Assembly: GCA_905214875.1 (NCBI GenBank) | Contig: CAJMNR010000062.1 | Location: forward strand, 1 to 15,558 | DNA from: an uncultured bacterium | Lineage (GTDB): Bacteria > Bacillota > Clostridia > Lachnospirales > Lachnospiraceae | Length of the DNA: 15,558 bases | Direction: 5' to 3' | Part shown: positions 7,540-12,747 of the stretch, piece after piece | Position numbering within the stretch: position 1 is the first letter of the stretch | Layout of the letters: every line of letters begins with the position of its first letter | Position numbers and translations under genes: made by a program | Notes under the pieces: model-generated | Database searches by the model: none | What the model saw: only the letters and a program-made list of their open reading frames with translations | What the model was told of the DNA's origin: nothing

Positions 7540-8037
7540 ATGGTATTAAACACCTTAGAGCCGAATAAGAACCTTGTGGTTTTAACAAGTAGTAATATTG
7601 ATAACTTGCAGGCATTTACAAATATGTGTTTAAAGGAAGAGTACGTTGATAATATAGATAGTGGGTTTTTGCAATCGAATCTAAGTATTGAGGAGTATTT
7701 AGTATTCTATGGTATTGCAAATAGTGTGTATGGAAATCAGTTCGTAAATGATATAAAGAATTACATACAAGAGCATGAATTATCAGACTATTATGAGGAG
7801 CCAATGTGTAATTTGACATGGAAACAGAAAATTTTAGTGCGGCTATTTATCACAAAGCAAAAAAGGGCCCAGATCGTGTTAATTGATAACATGGAAGGAA
7901 ACTTATACGATGGAGATTTATATGCAGTACTGAAGTATATGCGTGCATTGACAAAACAGATTGGTATTCGGTGTATTGTAACAACTAAGAGGAGTCCCAT
8001 GATAGAACGATACAAAGGAGCACTTTATTGGCTGTAG
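7540..8037 (+). CDS. Degenerate ABC-ATPase-like protein in the agr operon
   Basis: This 165-residue soluble protein has no clear family name. Its layout matches an ABC transporter ATPase shortened in its insertions, with each catalytic motif changed. VVLTSSNIDNLQAF (13-26) sits where the Walker A P-loop would be, but the Gly-Lys-Thr is lost. GFLQSNLSIEEYLVFYGIA (42-60) resembles the post-Q-loop segment of ABC-2-type ATPases (LTVEENL.FY). NLTWKQKILVRLFI (91-104) takes the place of the LSGGQ signature. QIVLIDNMEGNL (111-122) resembles Walker B/D-loop with Asn for the catalytic Glu. CIVTTKRS (145-152) stands at the switch His position. It should not hydrolyse ATP. AAAGGG lies 9 bp before the start, and it follows agrD by 26 bp, so it is probably in the same operon. 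I infer a regulatory, scaffolding or immunity role; no family is assigned. Confidence 0.7.
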   Translation: MVLNTLEPNKNLVVLTSSNIDNLQAFTNMCLKEEYVDNIDSGFLQSNLSIEEYLVFYGIANSVYGNQFVNDIKNYIQEHELSDYYEEPMCNLTWKQKILVRLFITKQKRAQIVLIDNMEGNLYDGDLYAVLKYMRALTKQIGIRCIVTTKRSPMIERYKGALYWL

Positions 8038-8087
8038 GGGAAGAGAAAAAGTGCATTATGTTTTATGTGGAGAGTAAATAGAGTGAT

Positions 8088-8147
8088 AAAAAATGGAACG
8101 TAACAACAATGATTATACGAATCGGTGTTAGTTACGTTCCATTTTTT
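8088..8147 (+). terminator. Terminator after the agr operon
   Basis: A perfect 17-bp inverted repeat, AAAAAATGGAACGTAAC (8088-8104) with GTTACGTTCCATTTTTT (8131-8147), encloses a 26-nt loop. The right arm ends in a T run, so it terminates the rightward agrBD operon; it could also act leftward. Confidence 0.8.
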
Positions 8148-8158
8148 ACGGCTAAGTA

Positions 8159-8436
8159 CTACTTATCATAAAAATATTCCATCCGCTCCATTAATTCCCT
8201 TCTTACTTTGCAAAATGCATTGTGCTTTAAAACGAATGGCCAATGATAGCACTGCTTAGGAGCAATACGCTATCATTGTGCATTCCTCTTTAAGCGACGT
8301 CTGCAGTGATATTGGCATAAGTACAGTGATTATGTTGATGTCCATTAGGCGTACCTCCCTTAACAGGGTTTACGATCTCTTGCAATAGCCGTGCAGTTGC
8401 TCCAACGAGGGTCATCGGAACATTAATATTCTTATC
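8159..8436 (-). pseudogene. Probable gene remnant, two fragments in different frames
   Basis: On the minus strand two coding-like stretches follow one another in different frames. The first (8436 to 8290) reads through VPMTLVGATARLLQEIV and ends in a His-rich GHQHNHCTY segment before a stop. The second (8269 to 8159) reads HWPFVLKHNAFCKVRREL and ends in MERMEYFYDK. Neither has a convincing start or a recognised family. The base composition is less AT-rich than the neighbouring intergenic DNA. I read this as a decayed gene, but it could be chance open sequence. An alternative small reading, a 29-codon frame from ATG at 8345 with GGGAGG upstream, ends at 8256. Between the agr terminator and tRNA-Leu I see no intact gene. 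Confidence 0.3.
8241..8279. repeat. Inverted repeat with nested hairpin
   Basis: CAATGATAGC (8241-8250) and GCTATCATTG (8270-8279) are a perfect 10-bp inverted repeat. Inside it TGCT and AGCA form a second short stem. No T run follows on either strand, so it is not a typical terminator. It lies within the apparent gene remnant. Confidence 0.5.
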
Positions 8437-8485
8437 CTAATCTAAGTGAAATATACCAATTGAATAAAAAATTTAAAAAATTTAC

Positions 8486-8525
8486 GAAAAAAGGTATTGC
8501 TTTTTGTCAAATCGTGTGTTAGAAT
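8486..8525 (+). promoter_or_regulatory. tRNA-Leu promoter
   Basis: TTGCTT (8497-8502) and TAGAAT (8520-8525) have 17-bp spacing. The upstream A-rich block GAAAAAAGGTATTG is identical to that of the tRNA-Asn promoter. A 7-bp hairpin TCGCTAG/CTAGCGA (8534-8550) lies in the 5' leader of the tRNA precursor. Confidence 0.75.
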
Positions 8526-8561
8526 AACAAATGTCGCTAGGAACTAGCGAAAACTAAATAA

Positions 8562-8646
8562 GCAGTCGTGGCGGAATTGGCATACGCGCTAGACTAAGGA
8601 TCTAGTCTGGGTTAACTGGGTACGGGTTCAAGTCCCGTCGACTGCA
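8562..8646 (+). tRNA. tRNA-Leu (anticodon AAG)
   Basis: This is a class II tRNA of 85 nt. The acceptor GCAGTCG (8562-8568) pairs with CGACTGC (8639-8645), discriminator A8646. The D arm is GCGGAATTGGCATACGC. The anticodon stem is CTAGA/TCTAG around loop CTAAGGA, which places AAG at positions 34-36 (Leu, codon CUU). A long variable arm follows, and the T arm is ACGGGTTCAAGTCCCGT. CCA is not encoded. A34 is unusual for a bacterial leucine tRNA. Confidence 0.95.
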
Positions 8647-8652
8647 CTATAT

Positions 8653-8684
8653 AGAGTTCAGCATTTAGCTGGACTCTTTTTTTT
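8653..8684 (+). terminator. tRNA-Leu terminator
   Basis: AGAGTTCAGC (8653-8662) pairs with GCTGGACTCT (8668-8677) with one wobble, followed by a long T run. It closes the single-tRNA transcript. Confidence 0.85.
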
Positions 8685-8701
8685 GTTAGGCTTTAAGCCT
8701 G

Positions 8702-8747
8702 TTGTTCATTGTGTAGTTTCTCAACAGAGAAACGGAACTTTGAACAA
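8702..8747. repeat. Nested inverted repeat left of the IS element
   Basis: The outer arms TTGTTCA (8702-8708) and TGAACAA (8741-8747) enclose inner arms GTTTCTC (8716-8722) and GAGAAAC (8727-8733) with a 4-nt loop. The two spacers are both 7 nt, so the structure is symmetric. Its role is unknown; a cruciform or protein-binding site is possible. Confidence 0.5.
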
Positions 8748-8851
8748 TAAAAAAACCACCTGCTCTGTTGAACTGGTAATATAAAAGTAGACAAGCAACA
8801 AACCACCGTATTGATTTGATATAATAAAAGCAATATAAGGGGGATGAGGTT

Positions 8852-9226
8852 ATGGGAAGACCAAAAGGAATGAAACCGAGAAAATGGAGTGTAGAGGAAA
8901 AATTAAGAATTGTAAATAGGTATTTTGATGAAGGAATAGGCATAAAAAGACTTGCACGAGAAGAGAATATGGATCATGGTCTACTTAATCGTTGGATACA
9001 TAAGTATCTTGATGAAGGTGAAGCAGGCTTAGAACATAAATATAATCATAAAGGGAATCCATATGCAGCATTAACAACAAGCAAGCATTTAACAGAAGTA
9101 GAAAGAATGAAATTAATTATTGCACAACAGCAGATTACAATTGAACGACTAAAAAAAGGATATCAGGTGAAGGGAGTTGGTTTAAAAAAGGAGTTCGTTA
9201 CTATAAAAGATGTGAATATGAAATAG
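8852..9226 (+). CDS. IS3-family transposase OrfA
   Basis: This 124-residue DNA-binding subunit of the transposase has an N-terminal helix-turn-helix (about 12-55) with WSVEEKLRIVNRYFDEGIG and the second helix LARENMDHGLLNRWI-like region, then a long basic helix with a likely leucine-zipper segment (about 84-105) and the family tail containing ERLKKGYQVKGVGLKKEFV. A GGGGGATGAGG site precedes the ATG. OrfA binds the terminal repeats; the zipper joins OrfA and OrfAB. The gene overlaps the extended reading of OrfB in frame -1. Confidence 0.88.
   Translation: MGRPKGMKPRKWSVEEKLRIVNRYFDEGIGIKRLAREENMDHGLLNRWIHKYLDEGEAGLEHKYNHKGNPYAALTTSKHLTEVERMKLIIAQQQITIERLKKGYQVKGVGLKKEFVTIKDVNMK
9184..9190 (+). 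promoter_or_regulatory. Programmed -1 frameshift heptamer of the IS
   Basis: A AAA AAG in the orfA frame (codons AAA 9185-9187, AAG 9188-9190) is the classical IS3 slippery site. A -1 slip enters an open frame that runs VRYYKRCEYEIVDQL and joins orfB with no stop, giving an OrfAB fusion. A second slippery run, A AAA AAA at 9151-9157, is an alternative. Confidence 0.65.
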
Positions 9227-9273
9227 TAGATCAGTTATCAAAAGATTATCCGATAAGCTTTCTATGTGAATTA

Positions 9274-10077
9274 ATGGATGTAAATAGGTCTGGATATTAT
9301 AAGTGGAGGAAACGAAAAGGAAAGAGGAATCGGTATGAGACAGATAGAATTATACTAAAAGAGGAAATAGAGGAAGAACATAAAAGGCATCCATCATATG
9401 GATATCACAGATTAGCTGCAATGATTCGAATTAATACAGGGTGGATTATATCGGATAATTTAGTACATAAAGTATGTAAGAGTATGGGAGTTAAGTCTAC
9501 ATTAAAGCACTATAAATACAGAAATAGGGGAAATGAGAATAAGGAATATCCGAACATTGTAAAAGGAAAACGGGAGGCACAAAAGCCATTAGAGCTTGTG
9601 ACGTCAGATATGACATGTCTTATGTATAGAGGAAAGCGTTGGGAATGGACATACATCTTAGATATATTTAATAATGAGATAATATCGCATCATGTGACAA
9701 ATGTAGAAGGAGATAGAGGGCCGTATTATGCTTGTTTAAATGATTTACTGCAACGAATAAAAGGAAAGACAGAACCCATAGTTTTTCATTCGGATCAAGG
9801 GGCGGTGTATTCATCAAGGGCTTTTGCAGAGGTTCACAAGAATTATAACATAGTTCGTTCAATGTCACGAGTAGGAACACCTACAGATAATGCGGTAATA
9901 GAGTCATTAAATGGATGGATTAAGGCAGAGCTAAAAGCAGACTTTGATTATAAGAATTGCGATAATCTTCCAAACCTATTAGAAAAGTATGTAGAGTATT
10001 TTAATAATAGTAGGCCAGCGTATGCCCTTGGATATAAAAGCCCCGTTCAATATAGAATTGAACAGGGCTTTGGTTAA
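9274..10077 (+). CDS. IS3-family transposase OrfB (DDE integrase)
   Basis: This 267-residue catalytic part is normally made as an OrfAB fusion. An HTH_21-like segment with HPSYGYHRLAAMI lies near 39-51. The retroviral-integrase-like core follows, with D112 (VTSDMT), D174 (FHSDQGAVY) and E210 (NAVIESLNGW), a DD(35)E spacing. The C-terminus NSRPAYALGYKSPVQYR is typical. All catalytic residues are present, so the element may be active. The coding frame continues upstream of the ATG at 9274 to the slippery site, so the annotated ATG is probably not the main start. A hairpin (10041-10069) lies in the last codons and could stop transcription. Confidence 0.92.
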   Translation: MDVNRSGYYKWRKRKGKRNRYETDRIILKEEIEEEHKRHPSYGYHRLAAMIRINTGWIISDNLVHKVCKSMGVKSTLKHYKYRNRGNENKEYPNIVKGKREAQKPLELVTSDMTCLMYRGKRWEWTYILDIFNNEIISHHVTNVEGDRGPYYACLNDLLQRIKGKTEPIVFHSDQGAVYSSRAFAEVHKNYNIVRSMSRVGTPTDNAVIESLNGWIKAELKADFDYKNCDNLPNLLEKYVEYFNNSRPAYALGYKSPVQYRIEQGFG

Positions 10078-10130
10078 ATGGTGGTTTATAGTGCCTACTT
10101 TGAGTTGACAAGTGCATTTGACGGGTGGTT

Positions 10131-10256
10131 ATGACTGTTTCTGGAGAGAATTTGTTAGATACTGATCATCATATATTTATGAAGGGGAATGCAGTAGTAA
10201 TGCAGTATTCAAAAATAAAATGTGATATGTTACTAGAGAAGCTTAAGATATTTTAG
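10131..10256 (+). CDS. Small ORF or gene remnant right of the IS
   Basis: A 41-residue frame starting MTVSGENLLDTDHHIFMKG begins 15 bp after the IS end and stops before the next terminator. A TGA lies in frame just upstream, and only a weak GGGTGG sits before the ATG. The codon use looks coding-like, but I recognise no family. No matching 5' part is visible left of the IS. It may be the 3' end of a truncated gene or a chance frame. Confidence 0.25.
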   Translation: MTVSGENLLDTDHHIFMKGNAVVMQYSKIKCDMLLEKLKIF

Positions 10257-10261
10257 TTGAG

Positions 10262-10298
10262 TATAAAAAAACAGCTTCTGTTAGAAAGAAGCTGTTTT
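10262..10298 (-). terminator. Terminator of the leftward three-gene operon
   Basis: AAAACAGCTTC (10268-10278) and GAAGCTGTTTT (10288-10298) form a perfect 11-bp stem with a 9-nt loop. On the minus strand the stem is followed by seven T, so it mainly serves the operon that ends at 10349. Confidence 0.75.
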
Positions 10299-10348
10299 GA
10301 GAGTAAATAATTAATTTAGAATTGAATATTCTGAATCAGTAGAGAATA

Positions 10349-11056
10349 TTAATTCAAAAAAGGAGAATCACAAGCGGATAAGAGAGCTCTTGCATATTTT
10401 TGTGCAGAACTTATAACTAATTTTTCAGTAATCATAGAACACCACATAATTAAACAAAGTAGTGTAAAGAGTATGGAATAAATCATGTTAGTTGTGTTTT
10501 GATGGAAATTAAAGTAATAGCATACACCCATAACGCAAAAATCAGTAGAAACTAATATGATACATAGCCAAATTGCAAAAGGTTTAAGGCCTAATAAGTT
10601 GTAGGAGAATCCTAGGTTCATATTCTCTTCATTTATTAGAGAATATTTAGAGGTGTCTTTGGTTTGGGAGATTAGCCATGTAATGGCAGTTTGTACTTGA
10701 AGTTTCATATCATTAATATCTTCAGAAACAGAAAAGTTGGGAATGTGTCTTCTGAAAAAATCATAGTATCGATCTTTTGTGTATGTATCTATATGTGTAT
10801 CGTTTGGCATGAGAAATTGTTGGGCTGGTAACATGTCTGGATAGCATTTCATTAAAGCCTTACTACCATATTGTCTTGAAAAAATGACTATAAGACTAGA
10901 TAAAGCATATATAATTAGCGTAATAATAAAAGTGCTAGCCAATGAATTGAATTCTGGAAGTAACAAATAGATGTGAACCAATATTGGAGATAAGAAAATA
11001 AGTCCAACATTTATTCTGCATCGCATGTTATAGGTACCGAAAATATCTTTAATCAT
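10349..11056 (-). CDS. Four-helix membrane protein, third gene of the MBL operon
   Basis: The family is not named. The 235-residue protein has two N-terminal membrane helices (about 15-33 and 41-60), a soluble middle (about 61-157), and two C-terminal helices (about 159-181 and 191-208). The middle contains a KALMKCYPDMLPAQQFL stretch, then IDTYTKDRYYDFF and, before TM3, LGFSYNLLGLKPF. It ends in a helix with QKYARALLSACD. The pattern looks like a conserved family of membrane effectors found beside conflict genes, but that is recollection, not proof. It starts 16 bp after the previous gene with an AAGGCGGTG site and closes the operon. I infer that it may disturb or anchor at the membrane when triggered by its two soluble partners. 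No signal peptide is seen. Confidence 0.8.
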   Translation of the reverse strand: MIKDIFGTYNMRCRINVGLIFLSPILVHIYLLLPEFNSLASTFIITLIIYALSSLIVIFSRQYGSKALMKCYPDMLPAQQFLMPNDTHIDTYTKDRYYDFFRRHIPNFSVSEDINDMKLQVQTAITWLISQTKDTSKYSLINEENMNLGFSYNLLGLKPFAIWLCIILVSTDFCVMGVCYYFNFHQNTTNMIYSILFTLLCLIMWCSMITEKLVISSAQKYARALLSACDSPFLN

Positions 11057-11072
11057 ATAAACACCGCCTTAT

Positions 11073-11525
11073 CTAATGTAATTTTGTGAAAGAATCGTTT
11101 AAACGCTTGTTTAAATCAGATTTTTCTCTATTGTTATAAAACATAATTTCAGATTCAGTTAGATCGAAAGAAAATCCATATTGTTTACCGTTAAGAATTT
11201 CAGCAGTATTGTCTTTGGATTGATGTGCAATGTATAAGGATTTTCCAGGAGTCTTTATTGATGAGAAGTTTATGTTGCCATCACAGGTGATGGCAACAAT
11301 TGTTTTTTGTGTTATCTTATTAAGATGTTTGGTTAAATAGTCTTTAACCATATTGTTATGTGCAACGATAAAAAGAATGTCAATTTCCTGAAAGGGGATA
11401 CTTTCCAGTATTTCGAATTCATCATTAAAATTACGATGTATAGTCCAAAGTTTCAACGTATCATAGATGTAATCTTTACGTGCTATAAATTCATTATGAA
11501 GTTCCTTAGAAATCAAATATTGCAT
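11073..11525 (-). CDS. Small alpha/beta (Rossmann-like) protein, second gene of the MBL operon
   Basis: The family is not recognised. The 150-residue protein has no membrane segment. Its predicted strands IDILFIVAHNN (48-58), KTIVAITCDG (74-83), KSLYIAHQSKD (95-105) and the late strand around ESEIMFYNN alternate with helices, like a small Rossmannoid or TIR/SLOG-type sensor fold. A conserved-looking AHNN and a Cys-Asp-Gly turn are present, but no catalytic set can be asserted. The stop of the MBL gene and this ATG share one base (TAATG), a sign of translational coupling and of equal dosage. It might sense a nucleotide or phage signal and pass it to the membrane protein. That role is inference only. 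Confidence 0.8.
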   Translation of the reverse strand: MQYLISKELHNEFIARKDYIYDTLKLWTIHRNFNDEFEILESIPFQEIDILFIVAHNNMVKDYLTKHLNKITQKTIVAITCDGNINFSSIKTPGKSLYIAHQSKDNTAEILNGKQYGFSFDLTESEIMFYNNREKSDLNKRLNDSFTKLH

Positions 11526-12400
11526 TATATTCCAAAACTCCTTCCTGTCTTTGGAGATGAAGTGATAAAGAAGGTAGTGTTCAAAATGATATTTGAGGAG
11601 TTTTTGGTATTACATACACGATGTCCTTTGGTGTTCAAATTGTCAGACCCACCATTTGAGTTGCCAGTATTATCAGAGACAACGTAGATACAGTCAATTT
11701 GGTCGCTCTTTTTTTCAAAGATGGAGTCGGCTTGTTTTGATTTTCCATGGTGTGGAAGTTGTACAACGTTATAATCACGAACCTTATCTTCAATGGCTGC
11801 AAAAGAGCAATCGCCACAGAGTAGGAGATTGTGATTTGCTATTTCAGCTGATACTTGGATGCTAGTTGCGTTAACAGCAGTTTCGCCATCAACAGTATTT
11901 CCTTCACGACCATCAAGTCGTTTAGCAACAGTATCAATCATATAGTCATAATCTGGTCCTACAATTGTTAGACCATCGCATAAATGATTGTCGCATTCGA
12001 AAATATCCTCTAGATTACATCCAGAGAGTTTTGCAATATTATAATAGGTTTCAAGAATCTCTTTTTTTACGGATTCTCTGGTTCTGCGACGGTCATCGAT
12101 TCGGTCAAGGATATCATCAACGTATTTAAGAAGCAAAACAGTGCGAATGGATGATATCTTGTCATGTTCAAGTAGTGTTGGAATGCCATTAAAGTGGTCA
12201 GAATCGTTATGAGATAAAATAAGAGTTGCTTTTTCAAATCCTTTTTCATCCATATACTTAATAACCTCTTCGGCATGGCGTGTAGAACCACAATCATATA
12301 TATATAGTTGTGATTCTGCATTTAGGAGAATACAGTCTCCATAATTTGAGTTTTCAGGTTCCTCATAGTTTACTGCACTTAATACGATAATTTCTTTCAT
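11525..12400 (-). CDS. ComEC-like metallo-beta-lactamase-fold hydrolase, first gene of the operon
   Basis: This 291-residue soluble protein has the MBL fold as in the C-terminal domain of ComEC/Rec2. The metal loop is LSHNDSDHFNG: H64, D66, D68 and H69, with Asp where the usual second His stands. Then come LLLCGDCSF (G196, D197) and the LPHHGKSK block (H217, H218) typical of the ComEC branch. The first strand block is GDCILLNAESQLYIYDCG. A basic RDDRRR-like helical insert lies at 100-118. Substrates of the branch are nucleic acids or phosphodiesters; a nuclease or second-messenger phosphodiesterase is possible. AAGGAGGATAATTA precedes the ATG. It leads a tightly coupled operon and has a long structured leader. 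The missing ComEC channel domain shows that it is not a DNA-uptake protein. Confidence 0.88.
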   Translation of the reverse strand: MKEIIVLSAVNYEEPENSNYGDCILLNAESQLYIYDCGSTRHAEEVIKYMDEKGFEKATLILSHNDSDHFNGIPTLLEHDKISSIRTVLLLKYVDDILDRIDDRRRTRESVKKEILETYYNIAKLSGCNLEDIFECDNHLCDGLTIVGPDYDYMIDTVAKRLDGREGNTVDGETAVNATSIQVSAEIANHNLLLCGDCSFAAIEDKVRDYNVVQLPHHGKSKQADSIFEKKSDQIDCIYVVSDNTGNSNGGSDNLNTKGHRVCNTKNSSNIILNTTFFITSSPKTGRSFGI

Positions 12401-12461
12401 TAATTATCCTCCTTAATTATTATTTTGTTGTAATAACTAAAGAAGCGAATGAATGTTCAGG

Positions 12462-12490
12462 TTGAAACAAAAATTCGTCTATGATACACT
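12462..12490 (+). promoter_or_regulatory. Rightward promoter inside the MBL leader
   Basis: TTGAAA (12462-12467) and TACACT (12485-12490) have 17-bp spacing, and TGA directly before the -10 makes it an extended -10 promoter. It points against the MBL operon. Confidence 0.5.
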
Positions 12491-12496
12491 TTATTT

Positions 12497-12555
12497 GTTG
12501 AAGATAAGGTATATCGTGGAGCCAGTAGTTCGGATGAACTGCTGGTTTCTTTAGT
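12497..12555 (+). ncRNA. Predicted short antisense RNA of the MBL leader
   Basis: The transcript expected from the promoter at 12462-12490 would start about 12497. It would end after the hairpin CCAGTAGTTC/GAACTGCTGG (12522-12545) and the tract TTTCTTT. This gives an RNA of about 55 nt with no open frame, fully complementary to the leader of the leftward operon. Its hairpin loop would face the same loop in the leader, a layout of loop-loop antisense control. It is predicted from promoter and terminator only. Confidence 0.4.
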
Positions 12556-12602
12556 TATTGGATTTGATATTATGTAGATGGCATGTAACTGATGCAGGTA
12601 AT

Positions 12603-12631
12603 ATAATACCATGGTAAATCATGGAAGTCAA
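12603..12631 (-). promoter_or_regulatory. Promoter and operator of the MBL operon
   Basis: Read on the minus strand, TTGACT (12631-12626) and TATTAT (12608-12603) are 17 bp apart. The spacer holds the inverted repeat CCATG (12609-12613) / CATGG (12620-12624) with a 6-bp centre. A palindrome placed between -35 and -10 is a common repressor operator. Transcription would start near 12596 and give a leader of about 195 nt. No candidate repressor gene is in the window. Confidence 0.65.
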
Positions 12632-12692
12632 TAAAAAACGGCAAAAGTGTAACAACATATTACAGAATGAAGCAAAAATGACTTTAACAATA

Positions 12693-12721
12693 TTGACTTT
12701 GGGTAGAAAATGTGATATTTT
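12693..12721 (+). promoter_or_regulatory. Promoter of the ATPase gene
   Basis: TTGACT (12693-12698) and TATTTT (12716-12721) have 17-bp spacing, with TG at 12713-12714 forming an extended -10. It lies 26 bp before the ATPase start and is divergent from the MBL promoter; the two -35 boxes are mirror images (AGTCAATA / TATTGACT). Confidence 0.6.
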
Positions 12722-12747
12722 TATAAAAAAAGAGAAAGTGGAAAATT

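Larger units (their letters stand above)
8769..10116 (+). mobile_element. IS3-family insertion sequence (IS150-like layout)
   Basis: The 1348-bp element holds two overlapping-frame transposase genes. Its ends match ungapped: the left end starting TGAACTGGTAATATAAAAG and the reverse complement of the right end starting TGCACTTGTCAACTCAAAG agree at 18 of 25 positions, and both begin with TG as usual in this family. Length, gene order, the frameshift motif and the DDE triad fit IS3. I do not see a clean target duplication: the 4-bp flanks are CTGT and TTTG. The outer flanks AACCACC (8754-8760) and GGTGGTT (10124-10130) are complementary, so the element seems to sit in a hairpin loop. Confidence 0.8.
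12432..12559 (-). promoter_or_regulatory. Structured 5' leader of the MBL operon
   Basis: AATAACTAAAGAA (12432-12444) and TTCTTTAGTTATT (12547-12559) are perfect 13-bp inverted copies. They enclose a hairpin CCAGTAGTTC/GAACTGCTGG (12522-12545, loop GGAT, one wobble). The leftward transcript that starts near 12596 contains both arms, with the second arm ending about 30 nt before the MBL start codon. Leader folding could therefore reach the ribosome site. On the minus strand the hairpin has no T run and should not terminate. Confidence 0.55.

Noticed and set aside
11593..12321. Other frames overlapping the MBL gene
   Set aside because: They are shadows of the MBL reading frame, which has the metal-binding motifs and a strong ribosome site.
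12432..12559. Retron-type ncRNA
   Set aside because: The long-range repeat recalls the a1/a2 arms of retrons, but no reverse transcriptase gene is in the window and a leader/antisense reading explains the promoters better.
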